A stretch of 18,092 nucleotides of DNA from an uncultured Flammeovirgaceae bacterium (GTDB taxonomy: Bacteria > Bacteroidota > Bacteroidia > Cytophagales > Cyclobacteriaceae): the NCBI GenBank assembly GCA_946886805.1, contig CAMPJM010000021.1:1-18092 (forward strand). The letters are read 5' to 3'. Numbering within the stretch: the first letter of the stretch is position 1; each line of letters starts with the position of its first letter. The notes beneath the pieces were generated by a model. That model saw nothing but the letters and a program-made list of their open reading frames with translations. It was not told the DNA's origin and ran no database searches. The position numbers and the translations under genes are program-made. Below, in pieces: positions 1-7,087 of the stretch.

Positions 1-344
1 ACATGCCTTCAGTTGTTATAGATGCAACAGGCAACCAGCAGGCGATAAATGGTGGATTCCAGTACCTGGCACATGGAGGACGATATGTTTTGATAGGATT
101 GCAGAAGGGTGATATTACCGTAAACCATCCTGAATTTCATAAAAGGGAAGCAAGCTTGATGAGTAGTCGAAACGCTACCCGGGCAGACTTTGAACACGTG
201 ATCTCTTCTATTAAAAAAGGAGAGGTTAACCCTGCCAATTATATTACTCACCGCGTTCATTTCGACGAGGTAAAAGTCGAATTTGAAAAGTGGTTAAATC
301 CAACACCCATCGGCTTAATTAAAGCGATTGTTGAAATGGAATAA
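1..344 (+). CDS. Medium-chain zinc-dependent dehydrogenase, C-terminal part (sugar-acid dehydrogenase-like)
   Basis: Only the last 113 or so codons are present; the gene begins upstream of the window, and the ATG at position 3 is most likely an internal Met. The visible part shows the end of a Rossmann NAD(P)-binding domain (VVIDATGN, then GGRYVLIGL) and the C-terminal half of the catalytic domain (KREASLMSSRNAT, ITHRVHFDEV). This pattern, especially the SSRNA and ITH segments, resembles the LgoD-type L-galactonate 5-dehydrogenases and related sugar-acid dehydrogenases among zinc alcohol dehydrogenases. The zinc ligands would lie in the missing N-terminal part. There is no sign of export, so the enzyme is probably cytoplasmic. 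It converges on the LacI gene, with a 124-bp gap in which I see no convincing terminator. Family assignment is fairly sure; the substrate is a guess. Confidence 0.8.
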   Translation, partial: MPSVVIDATGNQQAINGGFQYLAHGGRYVLIGLQKGDITVNHPEFHKREASLMSSRNATRADFEHVISSIKKGEVNPANYITHRVHFDEVKVEFEKWLNPTPIGLIKAIVEME

Positions 345-468
345 ATTTGCTATGGATGGGAAATTTATTTCTTGGAAATTGGCCCTAAATTTGATATACA
401 AGGCTCAATTTACATCTTTCCAGTTCATGTTTACCTTTCGTTGATATTCCTTTGATTTTTTGATACTT

Positions 469-1488
469 CTAAGCCTTTACCGAAGATTCCCGTGCTATTA
501 ATTTAGCTTTCATGACCACTCTTTGTACGGTTTTTTTAGTGTCCGATTGAATTTCGTTCAGGAGCAATCGCGCTGCTTCTTTTCCGATCTCGTAGGTGGG
601 ATGTGCGATTGCCGTCAGGTTGGGTTCTACAACTGTCGCATGAAATTCGTCAGTAAACCCGACCAGCGCTATATCCTGCGGTACTTTTAGGCCTTTCTTT
701 TTTATTACTTTCATAGCCGAAAAAATGACGGTGTCATTAACACCAAAAATAGAATCAGGAGGAGTTTTTAATGAGAGGAGTTTATTGGTTACCGTGGCTG
801 CTTCTTCAATACTAAGGTTACAATGTAAGAGGAAATTTGGATCGAAATTTAATCCGCATTCCTCCAAGCCCTGCTTATAACCTTCTATTCTTTCTTTTGT
901 GATGTTCAGGTTTGCCGGCCCTGCGATGTGGGCAATTTTTCTAAATCCATTGTTGAACAGGTGAATTGTCAAATCTTTCGCTGCCTCTATGTTATCAATT
1001 ACCACAGATGAAAATTCATTGGTGCGACAAACCCGGTCTACAAATACTAATGGCACTTCTGAGGTGAGGATATTATCGAAGTGAGAATGATCTGTAGTGT
1101 CTTGTGCAAGGCAAACAATCAAGCCATCTACTCTTAAGTTTAATAAATTTTTGAGGTTCTCTTTTTCTTTTAGACGGGATTCCTGTGAGGATGAAATTAT
1201 GATATAATAACCATGTTCTGCTGCTTTATTTTCAACGCCGCTAATAATAGAGGAGTAAAAATGCGTAACGATGTCGGGAACAATTACTCCAATTGTTTTA
1301 GTCTGCTGTTTCAGTAAGCCCATTGCAAAGGGATTCGGTGTGTAGTTCCACTCAGTGGCTAAAGCTTTGACCTTTGCAATGATTTCAGGACTCAGGTCGT
1401 AATGATCTTTTAAAGCCCGGGAAACAGTTGAGATTGATACTCCTAACTCTTTAGCAATGTCTTTTAAAGAAACTCTTCTTTTGGTCAT
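469..1488 (-). CDS. LacI/GalR-family transcriptional repressor
   Basis: This 339-residue protein has the usual LacI-family length and layout. An N-terminal helix-turn-helix (residues 6-26, SLKDIAKELGVSISTVSRAL) is followed by a hinge helix around residues 52-62, where Leu59 is in the position of the leucine that intercalates into the operator. A periplasmic-binding-protein-like effector domain then runs from about residue 65, with typical motifs (TIGVIVPDI, DGLIVC, PLVFVDR, GFRKIAHIAG, DSIFGVND, DIALVGFTD). The effector is probably a sugar or sugar derivative released from the locus's substrate. The gene is divergent from susC-like, with a 354-bp shared upstream region holding a palindrome centred at 1541.5 that is the likely operator, so it probably represses both the transporter operon and itself. 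The start at 1488 is preceded by an A-rich leader without a Shine-Dalgarno sequence, as is normal in Bacteroidota. Confidence 0.95.
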   Translation of the reverse strand: MTKRRVSLKDIAKELGVSISTVSRALKDHYDLSPEIIAKVKALATEWNYTPNPFAMGLLKQQTKTIGVIVPDIVTHFYSSIISGVENKAAEHGYYIIISSSQESRLKEKENLKNLLNLRVDGLIVCLAQDTTDHSHFDNILTSEVPLVFVDRVCRTNEFSSVVIDNIEAAKDLTIHLFNNGFRKIAHIAGPANLNITKERIEGYKQGLEECGLNFDPNFLLHCNLSIEEAATVTNKLLSLKTPPDSIFGVNDTVIFSAMKVIKKKGLKVPQDIALVGFTDEFHATVVEPNLTAIAHPTYEIGKEAARLLLNEIQSDTKKTVQRVVMKAKLIARESSVKA

Positions 1489-1523
1489 TTTTTCATTTTA
1501 GATACAAACTAAATCTAAGGGAA

Positions 1524-1559
1524 ATTCACACAAGGCTTTGCGCAAAGGATTGCGTGAAT
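1524..1559. promoter_or_regulatory. 36-bp dyad, probable LacI-family operator
   Basis: The core is a perfect 12-bp palindrome, CTTTGCGCAAAG (1536-1547), with the central CpG typical of LacI-family operators. It is flanked by a second pair of arms with exactly the same centre (1541.5): TTCACACAA at 1525-1533 and TTGCGTGAA at 1550-1558, plus the A/T pair 1524/1559. In total 15 of 18 base pairs match over 36 bp. It lies 36 bp upstream of the divergent LacI gene and overlaps the best promoter candidate for susC. That the encoded LacI protein binds it is inference. Confidence 0.75.
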
Positions 1560-1567
1560 AAAATTTG
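1538..1567 (+). promoter_or_regulatory. Candidate promoter of the susCD operon
   Basis: TTG at 1538-1540 and AAAATTTG at 1560-1567 are separated by 19 nt. This matches the Bacteroidota housekeeping promoter (TTG, 19-20 nt, TAnnTTTG) with one mismatch in the -7 box. The -33 element lies inside the central palindrome, so a bound repressor would block it. Transcription would start near 1574, leaving a leader of roughly 270 nt before the SusC start. It was identified by eye and no start site has been mapped. Confidence 0.45.
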
Positions 1568-1842
1568 CAATTTTCTTGTGACTATTTTTTTATTTTTTTA
1601 AAATTAACTGTATAGGATATCAAATTTATAAAATAATAACATGGATTTCACGCGGGAAGGAATTTTAATTAGCGATAGTTTTAGCGAATCTTTATCGATG
1701 TATTCGCCTATAGTATTTGATCAGTGCCAGCGCAATCGAATGAATTCTATTAAAGATGCATTTTACCAGGCATATCTGTTTTCTCATCAAACCATAATTC
1801 CAACTACTAAATATATAAATCTAAAATGAAAACTCTAAACCT
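1568..1842 (+). other. Long leader upstream of susC-like, no confident gene
   Basis: This is an AT-rich stretch with a T-run at about 1585-1600. It contains a 62-codon open frame (1641-1829) whose product resembles nothing I recognise and has no signal or domain motif. A six-codon frame (1826-1846, MKTLNL) has a TGA stop that overlaps the SusC ATG as ATGA. Either could be chance. A single copy of the operator outer half-site TTCACGC lies at 1647-1653. I see no strong hairpin here. Confidence 0.3.
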
Positions 1843-4800
1843 ATGACCACAAGCTTTAGTAAATCCTGGGTAAGGTCTTTTTGCAAAAGGCACGCACCCA
1901 AATCGAAAACCCTTTGTATTACATTCCTATTATGTGGGTTTGTGTTGCAAGGCTTAGCGCAGACTACTGTTACAGGTACCGTAACGGACTTTGAGGGAGA
2001 ATCCCTGCCTGGCGTAAACATTATAGTAAAAGGAACTACAGATGGAACCATCACTGATATTGACGGAAACTACACATTTTCCGTTCCTTCTGACGCGGTT
2101 TTGGTATTTAGCTATATTGGCTATCTGTCGAATGAGATTGAGGTAAAAAGCCAATCAGTTATAAATGTGGAGTTGGTGCCTGATGTCACCCAACTGTCTG
2201 AACTGGTGGTAGTTGGCTACGGGCAGCAGAAGAAAGAAACCCTAACAGGTTCTGTATCCAATATCTCCGGGGATGTGATAGCTAAGAGCCCCTCCGGAAA
2301 CGTCTCCAATTCTCTAGCGGGAAGACTTCCAGGCTTGGCTGTGGGCCAACGCTCAGGTGAACCAGGCAGAGATGATCCTAATCTTTTTATTAGAGGAACC
2401 GCTTCATTTTACTCCGATGATCCTGAAAATCCTAATGACATTGCCCGGGTAAATGCACCTCTAGTGATTATAGATGGAGTTCCGCGGGATAATATGAGTA
2501 GGATGAATCCCGACGATATTGAGAGCATCTCTGTGCTTAAAGATGCCTCTGCTGCTATTTATGGAGCTCGTGCCGCTAATGGTGTAATTCTGATCACTAC
2601 CAAAAGAGGAACCAAAGGCAAACCTGTTTTTGGCTTTTCTTATAACCACGCATTTCAACGCCCCACAAAGTTACTTGATATGCTGGACGCTGCTACCTTT
2701 GCTCAAGTGTATAATGAGGGGCAATGGTACCGTGAAGATCGACCTGGGCCTGAGGATTTTTCGCCAACTTTTACTGACGATATGATTCAGAGATATGCCA
2801 ACGGGTCTGATCCCGTCCGATTTCCCAATACAAATTGGGTAGACGAAGTACTTAAGCCATATTCTTCCCAAAAGAGATTGAATCTCTCGGTCAACGGTGG
2901 TAGCGAGGCTCTTAGATACTTCCTTTCTTTCGGTACTCTGTCTCAGGATGGACTCTTAAGGAATGACCCTACTGCCTACGAACAATACAATATGCGTGTT
3001 AAAGTCGATGTGAATCTTACAGATAATCTTACGGTGGGCGCCAATGTGTCAGCCATACTGAACAATAAGAAATTTTCATCTGTGGCTACCGATCAAGAGA
3101 ATTTTGTGAATTTTCATAATATATACCACGCGAATCCGACATTGGTTGCCCGGTATCCAAATGGTTTGATAGGGGCAGGCCGGTTAGGAGAAAATCCGCT
3201 TTTGCTCAACCAGAGGGGGTATTTTTCCAGAGATGAGGCACCGATTTACTCCTCATTTACTGCTTCCTATAAAGTGCCATTTGTAAAAGGGCTTAAATTA
3301 GAGGGTAGCTATAATTACGATTTAAACAATCAGATTCAGAAGCGATGGCGGCTGCCATACTACTATCATGAGTATGTTGCAGCTGACGATGAGTACAAAC
3401 GAACAATGGGAACAGGCGTTACAAGTCCTGAATTGACTGAGAGGCGTAGCAGGTGGAAGACTCAGCTGTACAATCTGAGAGTAAATTACGAAAAGACTTT
3501 CGGTAAGCATCATGTGGGCATACTCTTAGGAACTGAGCAACAGAAGAATACCTATGATTGGGTAGAAGCCTTCCGTCGGAATTATGTAAGCACGGCGATA
3601 GACCAAATAAACGCTGGGAGTAACGATCCTGAGGATAAGAATAATGGAGGTACAACTGTGATCGGTGGCTACAATAATTATTTTGGTCGGCTAAACTACG
3701 ACTTTGATGGGAAATACCTTGTTGAGTTTCTTTTTCGATATGATGGGTCACAGATATTTCCGGAAAAAGGGCGATATGGCTTTTTTCCTGGTATCTCAGC
3801 CGGATGGCGGTTGTCAGAGGAATCCTTTATCCGTGATAACTTTGACTTTGTAAACCATTTAAAAATTCGCGGTTCATACGGGCAAATAGGAAATGACAGA
3901 GTAGGAGCTTATCAGTATCTACAGGCATTTACCTTCCAAGACAGCTATTATTTTGGAGGAGGAGTCGCTCCAGGCATCAGACCCGATGTCTTACCAAACG
4001 CTGACATTACCTGGGAGGTGAGTAAAAAGACAGATTTAGGTATAGAAGGCTTATTTTGGGGAGGGTTGCTGGGTTTTGAATATACCTGGTGGCGGGAAAA
4101 CAGATCTAACATTTTGGCTCCAAGAAATGCCTCTATAAGTAATGTTTTCGGGTTTCCGGGACTTCCTGATGAGAATATAGGAAAGGTGAAAAACAGGGGT
4201 TTCGAATTAGTATTGACCCATAAAAATTCCATCGGTCAACTCGATTATCAGGTATCTGCAAATACTGCGTTCGCAAGGAACGAAATAGAGTTTATGGATG
4301 AAGTGCCAAATCAGGAGTCTTATAAGAACCGAACCGGGCGTCCGGTCGGCGCAGGATTGTTTTACAAAGCCGATGGTATATTTAATACTGAAGAAGAACT
4401 GGCTGGATATCCTCATTTTGATAATGCACAAGTTGGGGACATAAGAATAGTCGATTTGAATGACGATGGTGTAATTAACGAGCAGGATGAGTTTAGATCC
4501 AAATACTCTCCAATTCCAGAATATATTTTTGGGATGAGCTTTGATTTTCAGTATAAAAATTTCGATTTGAGCCTGTTTTTTCAAGGTCAGACAAATGCTT
4601 ACAATTACGACGATCGATTCGGTCTTTTGGGAAATTCCGCATACGACAACGCAACAGTTGAAAGGGCAACAGACCGCTGGACAGTCGACAATCCAGATGG
4701 TACAATGCCACGTGCTGACGGAAACGCGCCAGGCAATAATACAATGTGGCAATTTGACGCAACTTTCGTCAGATTAAAGACAGTAGAACTGGGATATTCA

Positions 4801-4977
4801 CTGCCGAACGATTTTATCTCTAAGGTGGGATTGACAGATGCCAGATTCTATGTGAGCGGATTTAACATGTTTACCTGGGCTAAGGAAATCAAGTGGGCTG
4901 ATCCGGAAGCTCAGGGAGGGTTTCGATATTACCCACAATTACGTGTAATTAATATTGGTGCTAGTATTAAATTTTAA
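1843..4977 (+). CDS. SusC/RagA-family TonB-dependent outer-membrane transporter
   Basis: The 1044-residue length is typical of SusC proteins, which form a 22-strand outer-membrane barrel importing glycan oligomers with energy from TonB. The signal peptide has a long basic n-region (residues 1-23), a hydrophobic core, and likely cleavage near GLA-QTT (residue 39). A carboxypeptidase-D regulatory-like domain follows (about 41-118: VTGTVTDFEGESLPGVNI, FSYIGY). The plug domain (about 123-240) carries the SusC signatures VVVGYGQQKKE, SGNVSNSLAGRLPGL and VLKDASAAIYGARAANGVI. The rest is barrel, ending in a phenylalanine. A calcium-loop-like segment, DLNDDGVINEQD (871-882), resembles the Asp-rich loop common in SusC proteins. 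SusD follows after 11 bp, as expected for a co-transcribed pair. The start at 1843 is preferred because it gives a complete signal peptide. The substrate cannot be read from the sequence. Confidence 0.97.
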   Translation: MTTSFSKSWVRSFCKRHAPKSKTLCITFLLCGFVLQGLAQTTVTGTVTDFEGESLPGVNIIVKGTTDGTITDIDGNYTFSVPSDAVLVFSYIGYLSNEIEVKSQSVINVELVPDVTQLSELVVVGYGQQKKETLTGSVSNISGDVIAKSPSGNVSNSLAGRLPGLAVGQRSGEPGRDDPNLFIRGTASFYSDDPENPNDIARVNAPLVIIDGVPRDNMSRMNPDDIESISVLKDASAAIYGARAANGVILITTKRGTKGKPVFGFSYNHAFQRPTKLLDMLDAATFAQVYNEGQWYREDRPGPEDFSPTFTDDMIQRYANGSDPVRFPNTNWVDEVLKPYSSQKRLNLSVNGGSEALRYFLSFGTLSQDGLLRNDPTAYEQYNMRVKVDVNLTDNLTVGANVSAILNNKKFSSVATDQENFVNFHNIYHANPTLVARYPNGLIGAGRLGENPLLLNQRGYFSRDEAPIYSSFTASYKVPFVKGLKLEGSYNYDLNNQIQKRWRLPYYYHEYVAADDEYKRTMGTGVTSPELTERRSRWKTQLYNLRVNYEKTFGKHHVGILLGTEQQKNTYDWVEAFRRNYVSTAIDQINAGSNDPEDKNNGGTTVIGGYNNYFGRLNYDFDGKYLVEFLFRYDGSQIFPEKGRYGFFPGISAGWRLSEESFIRDNFDFVNHLKIRGSYGQIGNDRVGAYQYLQAFTFQDSYYFGGGVAPGIRPDVLPNADITWEVSKKTDLGIEGLFWGGLLGFEYTWWRENRSNILAPRNASISNVFGFPGLPDENIGKVKNRGFELVLTHKNSIGQLDYQVSANTAFARNEIEFMDEVPNQESYKNRTGRPVGAGLFYKADGIFNTEEELAGYPHFDNAQVGDIRIVDLNDDGVINEQDEFRSKYSPIPEYIFGMSFDFQYKNFDLSLFFQGQTNAYNYDDRFGLLGNSAYDNATVERATDRWTVDNPDGTMPRADGNAPGNNTMWQFDATFVRLKTVELGYSLPNDFISKVGLTDARFYVSGFNMFTWAKEIKWADPEAQGGFRYYPQLRVINIGASIKF

Positions 4978-4988
4978 GCTGAATAACA

Positions 4989-6692
4989 ATGAAAAAATTA
5001 ATAATAATCGTATTCGTGTTGTCATCATTGATAAGTTGTAATGATGACATATTGGACATTGAACCGCAAGATAAAATAGCGGGAACAGCAGTTTGGGGAG
5101 ATGAAGGTCTTATCAAAGCCTATCACAACGGCTTGTACCATAGTGTTCTGCATGGTTTTAAAATACACATGCAATCAAAAGCGACAGATGAGGCCTATTG
5201 TGCTATAAACTTCGATATAGGAAATATCCCTACCGGTGCTATTAATCCTGGTAACGTTACTAGTGTGGCAGTCAACCATTGGACCGGAGGAGGAAATCTT
5301 TATTATTGGAATGTCGGCTTCCAGTTTATTAGGAAGATCAATGTGTTTCTATCAGAAATGGCAGAGGAGGAAGCAATAGAGTTCGAAGATAAACCCAGAT
5401 TGATAGCGGAGGCAAAGTTTTTAAGGGGATATATATACTTCTCTTTAATTGAAAGATTTGGCGGCGTGCCCATAGTTCGGGAGACTTATGATCTGGGCGC
5501 CGAACAAAGCTTTACCCGTAACACATTCGAAGAATGCGTGGAATTCATAGAGGAAAATCTGGCGGAGGCAATTCCTGATTTGCCAGCAAGGTATGCTGCA
5601 ACAGATGCAAACTTCGGGCGGGCAACGGCGGATGCATGCAAGGCATTGCGATCACGCTTGTTTTTGTATGCTGCCTCGCCGCTTTTTAATCCGTCTAATG
5701 ACCAGGCGAAGTGGCAAAGAGCGGCCGACGCAGCTGAAGCTTTATTAACCAGTGGTTATGAATTACATCCCGACTATACAACGCTTTTTAACCAACCGAC
5801 TGGATCACCAAATAATGAGATGATTTTTGTAAGGCCTTATGCGGCCGTTGCAGGTGGTTCTCACACTGCGCCTATGGACAATCTCAATAGACGGTATGGT
5901 GCCTATGGCGGATGGTGGGCTAGTAATGGCCCTTCTCAGAATCTTGTAGATGATTATGATATGATTAATGGAGAGCCTGCTTTTATTTATCCTGGAGGTG
6001 TGAAAACAATCAATCCGGATTCTGGATATGATCCACAGGATCCCTATGTAAACCGTGATCCTCGTTTTGACGCAACTATCATACATGATGAATCAACCTA
6101 TCACGGGGATGTGCACGAAATGTGGGTAGCATCGGACGGAGAATCCCACGGATTCGACTCCTACCGACAAAGCGGGGACAATCCTCGATCAAATTATGTG
6201 CTTAAAAAATTTATGCCTGGCGCTGATGTTCCGTTGAGCTGGCAGGAACCTTATACCAACCCCTGGATCGTATTCCGATTAGGTGAAATATACCTGAATT
6301 ATGCAGAAGCAAAATTTGAATTGGGCGACGAAGGTACTGCCAGGGAGTATATTTCTAAAGTGAGAGCGAGAGTGGGAATGCCTAAAATACCAGACGAAGT
6401 AGTTGGGGAAGAGCTGAGAAGGAGGCTGTATAACGAACGAAGGATCGAGCTGGCTTTTGAAGAACACAGGTATTGGGATCTACGAAGATGGAAACTTGCC
6501 ATGGAGGTTGAAAATCAGCCAATTTATGGAATGGATATTTTTAAAGACGTAGATACCGGCGAAAAAACTTATTCTCCCGTAAAATTGCTGGAAAGACAGT
6601 TTGAAGAAAAGATGTATTTGCTTCCTATTGAAGCCGATGAAATTTTACGTAACGAAGGTATGGAACAAAATCCTGGATATTCTGGAAGTTAA
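4989..6692 (+). CDS. SusD/RagB-family surface glycan-binding lipoprotein
   Basis: This 567-residue lipoprotein has an N-terminal signal ending in a lipobox (LISC), so Cys17 would be lipidated; the residues that follow (NDD) are typical of surface-exposed lipoproteins. SusD signatures are present: DILDIEPQDKI near the N-terminus, EAKFLRGYIYFSLIERFGGVPIV (about 142-164), FRLGEIYLNYAEAKFELGD in the C-terminal part, then RRRLYNERRIELAFEEHRYWDLRRW, and the closing QNPGY. SusD forms a lid on the SusC barrel and captures the oligosaccharide. The gene lies 11 bp after susC-like and is closed by a strong hairpin terminator, so the pair forms its own transcription unit. The ligand is unknown. Confidence 0.96.
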   Translation: MKKLIIIVFVLSSLISCNDDILDIEPQDKIAGTAVWGDEGLIKAYHNGLYHSVLHGFKIHMQSKATDEAYCAINFDIGNIPTGAINPGNVTSVAVNHWTGGGNLYYWNVGFQFIRKINVFLSEMAEEEAIEFEDKPRLIAEAKFLRGYIYFSLIERFGGVPIVRETYDLGAEQSFTRNTFEECVEFIEENLAEAIPDLPARYAATDANFGRATADACKALRSRLFLYAASPLFNPSNDQAKWQRAADAAEALLTSGYELHPDYTTLFNQPTGSPNNEMIFVRPYAAVAGGSHTAPMDNLNRRYGAYGGWWASNGPSQNLVDDYDMINGEPAFIYPGGVKTINPDSGYDPQDPYVNRDPRFDATIIHDESTYHGDVHEMWVASDGESHGFDSYRQSGDNPRSNYVLKKFMPGADVPLSWQEPYTNPWIVFRLGEIYLNYAEAKFELGDEGTAREYISKVRARVGMPKIPDEVVGEELRRRLYNERRIELAFEEHRYWDLRRWKLAMEVENQPIYGMDIFKDVDTGEKTYSPVKLLERQFEEKMYLLPIEADEILRNEGMEQNPGYSGS

Positions 6693-6704
6693 GAACAAGT
6701 TGAA

Positions 6705-6739
6705 AAATAGTAACTGGGCGCACCGCCCGGTTACTATTT
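6705..6739 (+). terminator. Hairpin terminator after the susCD pair
   Basis: A 16-bp stem runs from 6705-6720 (AAATAGTAACTGGGCG) to 6724-6739 (CGCCCGGTTACTATTT), with one G-T wobble and a three-base loop. The GC-rich top sits next to the loop, and A- and T-rich flanks lie on both sides, so it could act in both directions. It begins 12 bp after the SusD stop codon. Confidence 0.85.
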
Positions 6740-7087
6740 AATTTATTAGGAGAATATCAGCTTGACTGATATTTCTGTCTTATAGACGAGGACGCTTTCT
6801 CCAAAGGCCATCTTCAAGATTTTCTATCTTTCAAGACTGGAGGCAGCGCTCCGAAAAGGGCGATTTACGGTAGATATCTCGGTTGGGGACAAGGAGCAGG
6901 CTTACGAAGCTAAGTTGTTTACAAGATCAATTCAGGTGTCCATTTTAATAACAAATGCTAATAGTAATTAAATTGTAATAGAACTGGTAATTGATAAATG
7001 TTTTATTTACATTTAATAATAGCCGTTCATCAAAATAAGTAAGAGAGGAACTTCACAATGGAGTATCTTCGAAAATCATAAGTATTA
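6740..7087 (+). other. Gap between susCD and GH95: second hairpin and unexplained block
   Basis: No convincing gene lies here. A perfect 8-bp hairpin, AATATCAG (6753-6760) / CTGATATT (6766-6773), follows the terminator by 13 bp. The stretch 6783-6950 looks less AT-rich than its surroundings. In one plus frame it reads about 57 codons without a start codon (containing RFTVDISVGDKEQAYEAK), which might be a gene remnant or chance. The last 130 bp are AT-rich and hold the upstream region of the GH95 gene, including a 7-bp inverted repeat (6995-7001 / 7009-7015). Confidence 0.35.
6973..7002 (+). promoter_or_regulatory. Weak candidate promoter for the GH95 gene
   Basis: TTG at 6973-6975 is followed after 19 nt by TAAATGTT at 6995-7002, which matches the Bacteroidota -7 box TAnnTTTG at four of six defined positions. 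The spacing is right, but the box is poor. A separate promoter is expected somewhere here because a strong terminator precedes it. Confidence 0.25.

Noticed and set aside
345..468. A bidirectional terminator between the convergent dehydrogenase and LacI genes.
   Set aside because: Only a weak 7-bp AT stem with an 18-base loop was found, too poor to call.
1641..1829. 62-codon open frame between the LacI gene and SusC, with ATG at 1641.
   Set aside because: Its composition looks random, with no domain, signal or recognisable relative. It is mentioned only as part of the leader.
4207..4752. 181-codon open frame antisense to the susC-like gene.
   Set aside because: It lies wholly inside a well-supported gene on the other strand and its product has no recognisable motif.
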